Shown here: one piece after another, positions 6,313 through 14,449 of the stretch
Layout: every line of letters begins with the position of its first letter
Numbering within the stretch: the stretch's first letter is position 1
Source: Selenomonadaceae bacterium UBA2897
GTDB taxonomy: Bacteria; Bacillota; Negativicutes; Selenomonadales; Selenomonadaceae
NCBI GenBank assembly: GCA_002350105.1
Contig: DEDT01000029.1
Location: 31,428 to 64,630, forward strand
DNA length: 33,203 bases
Reading direction: 5' to 3'
Made by a program: the position numbers and the translations under genes
Notes under the pieces: model-generated
The model's database searches: none
Told to the model about the DNA's origin: nothing
Seen by the model: only the letters and a program-made list of their open reading frames with translations

Positions 6313-8073
6313 ATGAGTCTTGACGGTTTCTCCATGCGCCCGCTGGTGCGCGAGCTGAACGCTGCCCTCGCGGGCGGCCGCATCGATAAAATCACCCAGC
6401 CGAACAAGCAGTCGGTCATCCTCTCCGTGCGCCAGCCGGGGCAGAACTACCTGCTGCACATCTCCATCAATTCGCAGAATCCGTCTGCGCACCTGCTGGA
6501 AAAAAATATGGAGAACCCGCCCGAGCCGCCCGTCTTCTGCATGGTATTGCGCAAGCAGCTCGAGACGGGGCGCATCGCAGGCATCCGCCAGCACGGCCTC
6601 GACCGCCTGCTGCTCATGGACGTGGACTCCCTCGCAGGCGGCGGCAAAATCATCACCAGGACGCTCGTACTCGAGCTCATGGGCAAGTACAGCAACATCA
6701 TCCTCGTGCAGGACGGCATGATTCTCGATGCCCTGCGCAAGATTGGCACGAATAACAGCCGCGTGCGCACCGTGCTGCCGGGGGACAGCTACATGCTGCC
6801 GCCGCAGCAGGATAAGCTCGACGTGCTCGCGGGCGATATGGACGAAATCATGGCGCGCATCGCCGCCGACCCGGAGCAGCGCCTCGACAAGGCCATCCTC
6901 GGTGCCTGCATGGGCTTCGGCCCCGTGACGGCCAAAGAAGTCTGCTTCGTCGCGGGCCTCGCGCCCTCGACGCGCCTGCACGTGCTGGAGGCCATCGACC
7001 TCCAGGCCGTGAGGCAATCCCTGCAGAAGGTCGCGGCCGCCGCGAATGCCGAGCCTGCAGAGCCCATGCTGCTTTTAGACCACGCGCAGAATGGCAAAGT
7101 GCTCGCCATGAGCGCCTTCCCGCTCCACTACCTGCCCGATGCCATCGCGCTCACCTTCCCCAGCCTCAGCGCGATGCTGGAAAAGGCCGACAGCCTCATG
7201 GGCTCCTATGTGCTGCCGGATAAGGACCGCTTCCAAAAGCTCGTGAAGAACGAAAAGAACCGCGCCGTGAACAAGCTCCGGAAACTCGACGAGGAAATTG
7301 CCGCCGCCGGGAATGCCGGGGAATGGAAGGTGCGCGGCGACAACCTCATGACCTATCACTACCAGTATCGGGACCGCGCCGACAAGGAAATCACCGTGCC
7401 CAATATCTACAGCGAGACGGGCGAGACCATCACGATTCCCCTCGACCAGCGCTATACGCTCGTGGAGAACATGCAGGCCTGCTACAAAAAATACGACAAG
7501 CTCAAGCGTGCCCAAAGCCTGCTCCGCGAGCAGCGCGCGGCCTGCGAGGCAGATATCGACTACCTCGCGAGCATCGAGACCTCGCTCCGCTCCTCCAGCA
7601 GCCTCGCTGAAATCGCCGAGATCCACAACGAGCTCGTGGCCAGCGGCTACCTGCAGGAAAAGCCGAAGCGCAAGAACAACGACAAGCCCGCCAAGCCGTT
7701 CAGATTCACGGCCCCCGGCGGCGCCACGATTCTCGTGGGCAAGAACAACTACCAGAACGACCAGCTGACCACCAGGACGGCCAGCTACAACGACACCTGG
7801 TTCCACACACAGAAAATCCCCGGCTCCCACGTCATCCTGCGCAATGGTGGCGCGCCCCTAAGCGACGCCGACATCGACATGGCCGCGAGCCTCGCCGCCT
7901 ACTTCAGCCAGGCGCAGGGCGGCTCGGGCATTCCCGTAGACTACACGGAAGTACGCTATGTGAAAAAGCCCTCAGGTGCCAGGCCCGGCTTCGTGATCTT
8001 CACGAACCAGAAGACGCTCTACGTCACGCCGGACGAAAAGGAGATGCAGGAACTGCTCGCCCGGCAGGCCTGA
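6313..8073 (+). CDS. rqcH: Ribosome quality control protein RqcH (NFACT family, Rqc2 homologue)
   Basis: Binds stalled 50S-peptidyl-tRNA complexes and recruits tRNA-Ala to add C-terminal alanine tails that mark nascent chains for degradation. Once annotated as fibronectin-binding protein FbpA. The ATG at 6313 has AAGGA 9 nt upstream; the in-frame ATG at 6304 abuts that site. With this start the protein is 586 residues and the conserved Asp-Arg pair needed for tailing in B. subtilis falls at D97-R98 (HGLDRLLL), which supports the choice. The N-terminal NFACT-N domain (about 1-270) is followed by a coiled-coil middle (about 290-420) and the C-terminal NFACT-R domain (FRFTAPGGATILVGKNNYQN, then TWFHTQKIPGSHVILR). 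It stands alone on the plus strand between the islet and a bidirectional terminator. Confidence 0.95.
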   Translation: MSLDGFSMRPLVRELNAALAGGRIDKITQPNKQSVILSVRQPGQNYLLHISINSQNPSAHLLEKNMENPPEPPVFCMVLRKQLETGRIAGIRQHGLDRLLLMDVDSLAGGGKIITRTLVLELMGKYSNIILVQDGMILDALRKIGTNNSRVRTVLPGDSYMLPPQQDKLDVLAGDMDEIMARIAADPEQRLDKAILGACMGFGPVTAKEVCFVAGLAPSTRLHVLEAIDLQAVRQSLQKVAAAANAEPAEPMLLLDHAQNGKVLAMSAFPLHYLPDAIALTFPSLSAMLEKADSLMGSYVLPDKDRFQKLVKNEKNRAVNKLRKLDEEIAAAGNAGEWKVRGDNLMTYHYQYRDRADKEITVPNIYSETGETITIPLDQRYTLVENMQACYKKYDKLKRAQSLLREQRAACEADIDYLASIETSLRSSSSLAEIAEIHNELVASGYLQEKPKRKNNDKPAKPFRFTAPGGATILVGKNNYQNDQLTTRTASYNDTWFHTQKIPGSHVILRNGGAPLSDADIDMAASLAAYFSQAQGGSGIPVDYTEVRYVKKPSGARPGFVIFTNQKTLYVTPDEKEMQELLARQA

Positions 8074-8102
8074 TCGCCTCTCCGCTGAGCCAAAAAGCTA
8101 AC

Positions 8103-8143
8103 AAAAATGCTGTCGCAGCACGATGTGCCGGGACAGCATTTTT
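8103..8143. terminator. Bidirectional terminator between rqcH and the cyclase gene
   Basis: Perfect 12-bp stem (8103-8114 with 8132-8143), loop of 17 nt, with A-runs and T-runs at the stem base on both strands. It serves rqcH on the plus strand and the long minus-strand unit ending at 8147. Confidence 0.9.
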
Positions 8144-8146
8144 ACT

Positions 8147-9952
8147 TTATTTCTTTTCATCCTGTGCTGCCCTGAACGCAGCAGGCAACCTGTCAACGCG
8201 GTAGAACAGGACATAGAAGACATCGCCGAAATGAGCATGGTGCACGATGCGCCCCACCGCAACGACGCGGCAAAGACGGCCGTCTGTCCGGCGAATCCGA
8301 TAGGCATAGTAGCGCTCCGGACTATCCTCGGCTGTGCCATTTTCCTGCATCAGCCTGGCCTGCTGCCATACCCGTGGAGCATCTGGTTCATAGATGAAGT
8401 CCTGCCAAAACTTTCCCACGATTTCGTTGCCGCTTTCATAGCCTGCGATGTGCGCCAGTTCATCGTTGGCAAACAGGATTTCACTGCTCTTCATCATCGC
8501 GTAGGTCACGAGGATACCGGCGGGCAGGCCCTTCGTGAGGTCGTTGATGTTGAAGCCCATCTTATTGCGCGTCTCGGAGGCCAGGTTGGCCTGATAATGG
8601 CAACAGTGCTCCTCACGGTTCAGCTTGGCGTGATAGACCGCGATATCGGCCTTGCGCCCCAGGTCGGCGGAGCTACTGGCCTGCTCGGGGTACTCGGCAT
8701 AGCCGAGGCTGAGGGCAAAGGCGTAATCCCTGCCCGCATAGGTGAAGCTGTGTGCCCGCTGGGCAAAGTCCTGCAGCGCCTGCTCGCCTTCGGCCAGCGT
8801 CACGGGCAGCAGCAGCGCGAACTCATCGCCGCCGCTGCGCCCCGCCACGCCGTCGAACGGCACGGCGAGCTCCTGCAATTCCCGCGCGAGCTGCTTCAGC
8901 AGCTCATCCCCCGCCGCGTGGCCGTAGAGGTCGTTAAAGCTCTTGAACTCATTGACATCGATGACACTGAGCAGGATATGCTCAGCCTCCCGGAACATCT
9001 CCCGCTCCGCCTCTTCAAAGCCACGGCGGTTGTAAATCTGCGTCAACGGGTCGATATTGGATGCCCGCTCCAGCATATCATTCTTCTGGTTCAGCTTGAT
9101 GACATTCTGCCGCAGCATGGAGACCAGCACGGCCACGAGCAGCAGCACGAAGGTCATGACGACAAGCAGCGGCATGAAAATCCAGCCGTTCTCCATCTCG
9201 ACCTGCAGCTGCCAGGTACGGCCGTACATATTCGTCTGCACGGTGACCGGCTCCAGGAACTTGCCCTTTACCTTGCGGGCCAGCGTCTCTGTCCCGGCGT
9301 CCGTGACCTCGCTCAGCTCATAGTCGAAATGATGCTGCGTGAGCTCCGTCAGCCGCGAGCGTTCCAGCAGGCGATCCACATTCATCGCGATGACCGTGAA
9401 GCCCCAGAACTGGTCCGGATACTTCGTATTGCCCAGATAGACCGGCTGACGGATCAGCAGTCCCTGCACATCGTGACGGAACCCCACGGGCCCCAGCATG
9501 CGCGTGAAATGATGCTGGCTGTCGAAGGCAGCCTGATCCCGCCAGTCCGGATTCTGGAAGAAATGAACCTTGCAGTCGGCCATGCGCTCGGCCGGATACG
9601 CGTACTCGACATGTCCCTGCGGTGCCAGCAGCGCCGCATAGATGGACGGATTCTGCGTGACGATGACGCGCGCCATGTAGTCGAAATTCTTCAGCTCACC
9701 ATCGGACTCATAGACGAGCATGGACAGCATGCGCGCCGAATCAAAGCCCGCCTGCATCTCGCGGCTCACGGAGATGAGGTACTGCTCCGCCTGCCGCTGC
9801 GCCTGTTCGCGGGCACTCCTTGCCGTGTACCAGGCCGTAGCCGATACGGCGATGATCGTAAAGATCAGGCCTGCGACCAACACCTTCAAATCACAAAAGC
9901 GAACGGAACGCCGCAAAAAGTCCGTTTCCTGTTGTGAGTACACGCTGCTCAC
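8147..9952 (-). CDS. Membrane diguanylate cyclase: CHASE-like sensor, GGDEF, C-terminal PAS
   Basis: Predicted to make cyclic di-GMP in response to an extracytoplasmic signal. Order with the GTG start at 9952 (AGGGAG 8 nt upstream; an adjacent GTG at 9955 is also possible): transmembrane helix about 24-42; CHASE-like sensor about 55-250 (GFTVIAMNVDRLLERSRL); second membrane helix about 258-281; GGDEF domain about 298-450 with intact GRSGGDEF; PAS-like domain about 472-590 (FANDELAHIAGYES). The inhibitory RxxD site before GGDEF is not present: the corresponding stretch reads VPFDGVAG. A PAS after the GGDEF domain is an unusual order. It is the last gene of the long minus-strand unit, 57 nt after pyrR. 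Full activity as a cyclase is inferred from the intact motif. Confidence 0.88.
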   Translation of the reverse strand: MSSVYSQQETDFLRRSVRFCDLKVLVAGLIFTIIAVSATAWYTARSAREQAQRQAEQYLISVSREMQAGFDSARMLSMLVYESDGELKNFDYMARVIVTQNPSIYAALLAPQGHVEYAYPAERMADCKVHFFQNPDWRDQAAFDSQHHFTRMLGPVGFRHDVQGLLIRQPVYLGNTKYPDQFWGFTVIAMNVDRLLERSRLTELTQHHFDYELSEVTDAGTETLARKVKGKFLEPVTVQTNMYGRTWQLQVEMENGWIFMPLLVVMTFVLLLVAVLVSMLRQNVIKLNQKNDMLERASNIDPLTQIYNRRGFEEAEREMFREAEHILLSVIDVNEFKSFNDLYGHAAGDELLKQLARELQELAVPFDGVAGRSGGDEFALLLPVTLAEGEQALQDFAQRAHSFTYAGRDYAFALSLGYAEYPEQASSSADLGRKADIAVYHAKLNREEHCCHYQANLASETRNKMGFNINDLTKGLPAGILVTYAMMKSSEILFANDELAHIAGYESGNEIVGKFWQDFIYEPDAPRVWQQARLMQENGTAEDSPERYYAYRIRRTDGRLCRVVAVGRIVHHAHFGDVFYVLFYRVDRLPAAFRAAQDEKK

Positions 9953-10009
9953 CACACATTCTCCCTGCCTGCTGCCAGTACCCCCGGCATATCCCAAAGG
10001 GTCAAAAGT

Positions 10010-10561
10010 TTACTGCTGAATCTCGCGGATGACGACTTTCTCCGAACCATCCGTGCCCTGCAGCTGTACGCTGACAACTTCCCGTGACGAAGTCGGCACA
10101 TTCTTGCCGACGAAATCGGCCCGGATGGGCAGTTCACGGTGACCGCGATCGATGAGTACGGCCAGCTGGATGGCTTTCGGCCGCCCCATATCGATGAGGG
10201 CATCGAGGGCCGCGCGGATCGTGCGCCCCGTGTAGAGCACATCATCCACCAGCACGACCGTCTTACCTGTGATGTCCACGGGCAGCTCCGTCGGATGGAC
10301 GATGGGCTGATAGGCCAGCATGGAGAGGTCATCGCGGTAGAGCGTGATATCGAGCACGCCCACGGGCGGGCGTTTTCCCTCGATCTTGCTGATGGTCTCC
10401 GCCAGCCGCTCTGCGATGGGCACGCCGCGCGTGCGAATGCCGACGATGACGATGTTCTCCACGCCCTTGTTGCGCTCGACAATCTCGTGCGAGATGCGCA
10501 CAAGCGCCCGGCGGATGCCATCGGCATCCATGAGGATGGTCTTATCCGTGAGTACTGGCAT
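10010..10561 (-). CDS. pyrR: Bifunctional pyr operon RNA-binding attenuator / uracil phosphoribosyltransferase
   Basis: 183-residue PyrR. In Bacillus it binds pyr mRNA in response to UMP and promotes termination; it also has uracil phosphoribosyltransferase activity. The PRPP-binding loop VVLVDDVLYTGRTIRAAL (about 102-119) and the N-terminal GIRTRGVPIAERL are typical. AAGGAG lies 7 nt before the ATG. It follows rluD by 44 nt, the usual lspA-rluD-pyrR order of Firmicutes, but no pyrimidine synthesis genes follow; a cyclase gene does. Any regulation would therefore be on pyr transcripts elsewhere in the genome. Confidence 0.95.
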   Translation of the reverse strand: MPVLTDKTILMDADGIRRALVRISHEIVERNKGVENIVIVGIRTRGVPIAERLAETISKIEGKRPPVGVLDITLYRDDLSMLAYQPIVHPTELPVDITGKTVVLVDDVLYTGRTIRAALDALIDMGRPKAIQLAVLIDRGHRELPIRADFVGKNVPTSSREVVSVQLQGTDGSEKVVIREIQQ

Positions 10562-10605
10562 AGAATTGCTCCTTTCTCGTTGCGCGATGGAACCATCCGT
10601 TCCTA

Positions 10606-11541
10606 TCAGCTATGGTACTTTTTCTGGCGGTCGCGCAGATAGCGCAGGATAGCCGCCATATCCTCAGGCAGCGGCGCCTCAAAGGTCATGACCTCTCGCG
10701 TCACAGGATGCGTGAGCGTCAGCGTCAGTGAATGCAGTGCCTGCCCCTGAATGGCAAAGGGGCGCTTGCGCGGCCCGTATTTCGGGTCGTTGACGAGGGG
10801 ATGGCCGATGCTCGTCATGTGCACGCGGATCTGATGCGTACGCCCCGTCTCCAGTTTGCACTCCACATAGGTGTAGTCGCCGAAGCGCTCCAGCACGCGG
10901 AAATGCGTGACGGCCGGCTTGCCATGCTCGCGCACGATGGCCATGCGCTGGCGATCCGTCGGATGGCGGCCGATGTCGCCCTTGATGACGCCTGCCTCCT
11001 CCACGATGTTGCCGTAGACGATGGCGCGATAGACGCGGTGCGCCGTCTTCGTACGAATCTGCTCCGCCAGATCGAGATGAGCCTGATCGTTCTTCGCACA
11101 AACCATGACCCCCGAGGTATCCTTATCGAGACGATGCACGATGCCCGGCCGGATGACGCCGTTGATGCCCGAGAGGTCGTGACAGTGATGCAGCAGCGCA
11201 TTGACCAGCGTGCCATGATACACCCCCGCCGCCGGATGCACGACCATGCCGCGCGCCTTGTTCACGACGATGATGTCGGCATCCTCGTAGAGAATGTCCA
11301 GCGGGATGTCCTCTGGCTCCACGGCGAGTGCCTCCGGCTCGGGCAGGGTATAGGCGACTTTCTCGCCCGCCGTGAGCTTCCAGCTGCCCTTCCGTACTTT
11401 TCCGTCCACCGTGACCTGACCGGCCGCGCAGAGCTTCTGCACATGGGCGCGGGTGAGATCCTGCTCCTGCGCCGTCACGAAGACATCCAATCTCTTGCCC
11501 GCCCAGTCCACCGGGCAGATTGCGCTCCTTTCTGCTGTCAC
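10606..11541 (-). CDS. rluD: RluD-type 23S rRNA pseudouridine synthase
   Basis: Converts uridines of 23S rRNA to pseudouridine; family of RluA/RluC/RluD. A short N-terminal S4 RNA-binding domain (GKRLDVFVTAQEQDLTRAHV) precedes the catalytic domain with the signature HRLDKDTSG (catalytic Asp at residue 139 when counted from the GTG at 11541). The C-terminal motif GRTHQIRVHM is also present. 311 residues, normal. The GTG start overlaps the lspA stop; AAGGAGG lies 13 nt upstream, a little far. Which uridines it modifies cannot be assigned. Confidence 0.93.
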   Translation of the reverse strand: MTAERSAICPVDWAGKRLDVFVTAQEQDLTRAHVQKLCAAGQVTVDGKVRKGSWKLTAGEKVAYTLPEPEALAVEPEDIPLDILYEDADIIVVNKARGMVVHPAAGVYHGTLVNALLHHCHDLSGINGVIRPGIVHRLDKDTSGVMVCAKNDQAHLDLAEQIRTKTAHRVYRAIVYGNIVEEAGVIKGDIGRHPTDRQRMAIVREHGKPAVTHFRVLERFGDYTYVECKLETGRTHQIRVHMTSIGHPLVNDPKYGPRKRPFAIQGQALHSLTLTLTHPVTREVMTFEAPLPEDMAAILRYLRDRQKKYHS

Positions 11542-11990
11542 TTTGTCTCGTCTGCCTCCTTCATGCGGAAAATGATGGCGTAGATCATGCTGCCCACGCC
11601 GCCGACGATGGCAATGTCCGCCACATTGAACACTGGCCAGATGCGGAAGTCAAAGAAATCCACGACGTAGCCGAGCTGTACGCGGTCGATCATATTGCCC
11701 ACCGCCCCTGCCAGCATCGCGATGCAGCCATAATGCAGCCAGGGCGACGACGAGCGCAGGCGCGGGTAATAATGCAGGAAAACGGCGATGAGGAAAAGGC
11801 CCGCCAGCACGAAGAACCAGCGCTGATGCGCGAGGATGCCGAAGGCCGCCCCGTAGTTCTGCACGTAGGTGACATGGAAAATGCCCGGCAGCACCGGGAT
11901 GCTCTCCGCCGGCAGCATCGTGCCCGTGATGGCCGCCTTGCTCAGCTGATCCACCACGAGAATCAGGGCTGCGAAAATCAGGGCCGCCAC
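11538..11990 (-). CDS. lspA: Lipoprotein signal peptidase (signal peptidase II)
   Basis: Membrane aspartyl protease that cleaves signal peptides from diacylglyceryl-modified prolipoproteins. From the GTG at 11990 the protein is 150 residues, the usual size, and begins directly in the first membrane helix (AALIFAALILVVDQLSK). A perfect AGGAGGG 8 nt upstream decides this start; longer in-frame ATGs at 12014 and 12083 run back into divIVA. Four membrane helices are visible. The catalytic aspartates are in GNMIDRV and in FNVADIAIVGG. The start lies just after the divIVA stop, and the stop overlaps the rluD start. Confidence 0.95.
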   Translation of the reverse strand: MAALIFAALILVVDQLSKAAITGTMLPAESIPVLPGIFHVTYVQNYGAAFGILAHQRWFFVLAGLFLIAVFLHYYPRLRSSSPWLHYGCIAMLAGAVGNMIDRVQLGYVVDFFDFRIWPVFNVADIAIVGGVGSMIYAIIFRMKEADETK

Positions 11991-11994
11991 GCGT

Positions 11995-12708
11995 TCAGCC
12001 CTCCTGCGGTGCATGCTGTGCGCCACCGGCCTGCTGGCCGTTCTTCCTGACCGCCTCGCGCAGGCCTTTGGCCTGGTCGTCATCGCTGGCTGGCGCCTGC
12101 GCAGCCGCTTTCTGGCTGTCCGCTTTAGCGGCCGGCGGCTCCGTCTGCGGTGCCGGCTGGGCCTGCGGGGCGGGCTGCGGCGTCATATGATGCGGCAGAT
12201 GCTCGATATTGCCCTTGACCGTATCGAGCTCGTCTTCCAGCATGCGCTGCATACGCTGCAGGAACTTCCCCTTTTCATGGGACAGGCGGTCATACTCCGA
12301 GATGATCGCATGCAGCTGGTCCGTAGCCGAGGCAATTTTCTCCTTGATTTTTGCATCCGTCTCCGCCTTGACCTTCTCGGCGCTCAACTCCGTCTCGCGG
12401 CGCATGTTCTGGCATTCCTTCGCCGCGTTTGCGAGCTGCTGCTCCGCGTTCTCCCTGGCGTTGGTCGTGACTTCCTCCGCCGTCTTCTGCGCGACGAGCA
12501 ACGTATCCTTGAGGTTCTTCTCCAGCTTCTGGTACTGCGCGAGGCTCTCCTTCTGTTGCGCCACCTCATTCTTCAGACGCTCGTTCTCGCGATAGAGCCG
12601 CTCGTAGTCGTTCACGACCTGATCGAGGAAATCGTCGATTTCATCCTCGTTGTAGCCGCGGAAACTCCGCTTGAATTCCTTGTTGTGAATATCCATTGGT
12701 GTAAGCAT
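11995..12708 (-). CDS. divIVA: DivIVA-domain cell division / polarity protein
   Basis: 237-residue coiled-coil protein of the DivIVA/GpsB group, which binds curved membrane and organises division or polar growth. The N-terminal membrane-binding module is typical: LTPMDIHNKEFKRSFRGYNE, then DEIDDFLDQVVNDYE. A long coiled coil follows to about residue 160, then a Pro/Ala/Gln-rich disordered tail. The ATG at 12708 is chosen because AGGGTG precedes it; the in-frame ATG at 12726 has no good site. It sits between ylmH and lspA, the classic sepF-ylmH-divIVA cluster, with sepF only two genes upstream. Confidence 0.93.
   Translation of the reverse strand: MLTPMDIHNKEFKRSFRGYNEDEIDDFLDQVVNDYERLYRENERLKNEVAQQKESLAQYQKLEKNLKDTLLVAQKTAEEVTTNARENAEQQLANAAKECQNMRRETELSAEKVKAETDAKIKEKIASATDQLHAIISEYDRLSHEKGKFLQRMQRMLEDELDTVKGNIEHLPHHMTPQPAPQAQPAPQTEPPAAKADSQKAAAQAPASDDDQAKGLREAVRKNGQQAGGAQHAPQEG
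11999..12005 (-). promoter_or_regulatory. Shine-Dalgarno site that sets the lspA start
   Basis: AGGAGGG on the minus strand, 8 nt before the GTG at 11990 and located inside the last codons of divIVA. It makes lspA translation independent of an ATG start and argues against the longer upstream starts. Confidence 0.8.
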
Positions 12709-12784
12709 GATGTCACCCTGTCCCATTGGTAAAATTCCGTAGATTTTCTAAATTTCGTAAATCGGTAAGCGAAGAAGGCCTGCC

Positions 12785-13579
12785 TCACAAGTAGCGTTTG
12801 AGCACGACAACCGTGCGCCCCTTCTTCGTCTGGCCGCGCACCTCGGCGACCTCCAGCCTTCCCCGGCCGCGCAGCGAAAGCACATCGCCCTCCTTGATCG
12901 TGCGCGAAGCGCTCTTCACGGGCTGCCAGTTCAGCTTCATCTTATCCGCCGCGATATCACTGGCCGCGCGGCTGCGCGAGCAGCCGAAGCCCGAGGCCGC
13001 GATAGCATCGACGCGCAGCGAGGCCACGGTCGCGCGGATCTCCTTGCAGCGTTCCTCCTTCGGCGCAATCGTATCGAGACCTGTTTCCTGCACCTCGACG
13101 CCGACGGCGCCGATGCGCAGGAGATTCTGCAGCAGATAGTCGGCCAGATTGCGATCGCAGAGGATCTTCACGCTGTCGTTCGTCACGAGCAGGTCGCCCA
13201 GCCGGTCGCGCTCGATGCCGAGACTCATGAGCGAGCCCAGCACATCGCGGTGGCTGAGGCGGGCGAACTGCCCGTTCCAGTGCGCCTCGACGCAGGCGAT
13301 ATCGAAGCCCGGTGGCGTGCCGGGGAAGTCCTCGTGCACGAACATCGCGCGCTGGCGCTCCGCGCCGGTGTAGCCGCCGTCGAAGTCCACGCGCAGGCGC
13401 TCGTAGTTTGCAGCCACGGTCTCGGCGATTTCCTGCCCGAAAGGGTCGAGGAAGCCGCTGAGGCGGAACTTCTGCGAGCGCAGCACGGCTTCGGCCGCAT
13501 CGGCCAGTTTGACGACAGTCTCCTCGCCTTCCGTGCCTTTATAGAAACGAATTAATTTTTCTCTTTGTTCACTTGCCAT
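12785..13579 (-). CDS. ylmH: YlmH S4-domain RNA-binding protein (RqcP2-type)
   Basis: 264-residue YlmH family protein with an N-terminal YlmH domain (FLDPFGQEIAE; FPGTPPGFDIACVE; ALSHRD-like LSHRDVLGSLMSLG) and a C-terminal S4 RNA-binding fold (about 190-264: TIKEGDVLSLRGRGRLEVAE). In Firmicutes it is part of the division gene cluster. Recent work links YlmH to ribosome-associated quality control alongside RqcH, where it supports alanine tailing; this comes from recall of published work and not from the sequence. rqcH lies in the same window on the other strand. It ends 76 nt before divIVA and starts 3 nt after proC. Confidence 0.92.
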   Translation of the reverse strand: MASEQREKLIRFYKGTEGEETVVKLADAAEAVLRSQKFRLSGFLDPFGQEIAETVAANYERLRVDFDGGYTGAERQRAMFVHEDFPGTPPGFDIACVEAHWNGQFARLSHRDVLGSLMSLGIERDRLGDLLVTNDSVKILCDRNLADYLLQNLLRIGAVGVEVQETGLDTIAPKEERCKEIRATVASLRVDAIAASGFGCSRSRAASDIAADKMKLNWQPVKSASRTIKEGDVLSLRGRGRLEVAEVRGQTKKGRTVVVLKRYL

Positions 13580-13582
13580 AAG

Positions 13583-14392
13583 TTATTTCTTCCCCAGCTC
13601 CCTGGATTTTTCCGTGGCGGCCAGCACCGCGTCGATAAGCGCGCCGCGCAGGCCCTGCTGCTCCAGCACACGCACGCCCGCAATCGTCGTACCGGCCGGG
13701 CTCGTCACCTGATCGCGCAGCACATCGGGATGCTTGCCCGTCGCGAGCACCATCTTCGCCGCGCCGAGCAGCGTCTGTGCCGCGAGCTTCGTGGCCACAT
13801 CGCGCTTCAGCCCGGCAGCCACGCCGCCGTCGGAGAGCGCATCGATCATCAGGAAGCCATAGGCCGGGCCGCTGCCCGAGAGGCCCGTCACGGCATCCAT
13901 CGCCGCTTCCTGGACCTGCACGGCCTCGCCAGCTGCCGACAACAGTTCCTGCACGACCGAGGCATCCCCCTTCGTCGTGCGCTTGCCGCAGGCGTAAGCG
14001 GACATGCCCGCACCGACGGCCAGCGGCGTATTCGGCATCACGCGCACCACGGGCTGTCCCGGGAAATTCTGCTCCAATGCAGAGAGCGTCAGCCCGGCGA
14101 CGATGGACACCACGATGGTGCCCGGCCGCACAAGCCCCTTCACCTCATCCATGGCCGCCTGCGCGACCTGTGGCTTGATGGCCAGCACGAGCACATCCAT
14201 CTCCGCCGCGAAGCTCTCCGCACCCACCATGGCGTTGACGCCATACTGATTGCGCAGTGCCTCGCAGCGCGACTGCTTGTGATCGGAAATATAGATATTG
14301 TCGGGCTTCACGACCTGCTGACCGGTAATGCCTGCTGTCAGGGCCTCGGCCATCGCACCGCCGCCGATAAAGCCAACGGTTAAATCCTCCAT
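13583..14392 (-). CDS. proC: Pyrroline-5-carboxylate reductase
   Basis: Last step of proline synthesis: reduction of pyrroline-5-carboxylate with NAD(P)H. 269 residues with the Rossmann start GFIGGGAMAEAL, the MPNTPLAVGAG motif and the C-terminal signature GLSGSGPAYGFLMIDALSDG. AGGAGG lies 8 nt upstream. It occupies the position between sepF and ylmH where ylmG (YggT) is common in other Firmicutes, but proC is also seen there. Its leader contains two alternative hairpins. Confidence 0.96.
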   Translation of the reverse strand: MEDLTVGFIGGGAMAEALTAGITGQQVVKPDNIYISDHKQSRCEALRNQYGVNAMVGAESFAAEMDVLVLAIKPQVAQAAMDEVKGLVRPGTIVVSIVAGLTLSALEQNFPGQPVVRVMPNTPLAVGAGMSAYACGKRTTKGDASVVQELLSAAGEAVQVQEAAMDAVTGLSGSGPAYGFLMIDALSDGGVAAGLKRDVATKLAAQTLLGAAKMVLATGKHPDVLRDQVTSPAGTTIAGVRVLEQQGLRGALIDAVLAATEKSRELGKK

Positions 14393-14410
14393 GGGCTTTT
14401 CCTCCTGCCT

Positions 14411-14449
14411 GCTTTAAGGAAACGCTGTTTAAAGCATCCTTGTTTCCTT
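14411..14449 (-). promoter_or_regulatory. Two mutually exclusive hairpins in the sepF-proC spacer
   Basis: Hairpin 1 pairs 14416-14423 (AAGGAAAC) with 14442-14449 (GTTTCCTT), 8 bp, reaching the sepF stop codon. Hairpin 2 pairs 14411-14417 with 14429-14435 (GCTTTAA/TTAAAGC), 7 bp. They share 14416-14417 and enclose one another, so both cannot form fully together. They end just before the proC ribosome site. No T-run follows, so termination is unlikely; an effect on mRNA processing or translation is possible. Confidence 0.4.

Noticed and set aside
8123..9937. Long plus-strand open frame antisense to the cyclase gene
   Set aside because: No ribosome site or family motif; the minus strand has clear CHASE, GGDEF and PAS-like domains.
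10562..10605. PyrR-responsive attenuator before pyrR
   Set aside because: The rluD-pyrR gap is only 44 nt and has no anti-terminator/terminator pair; no pyr biosynthetic genes follow.
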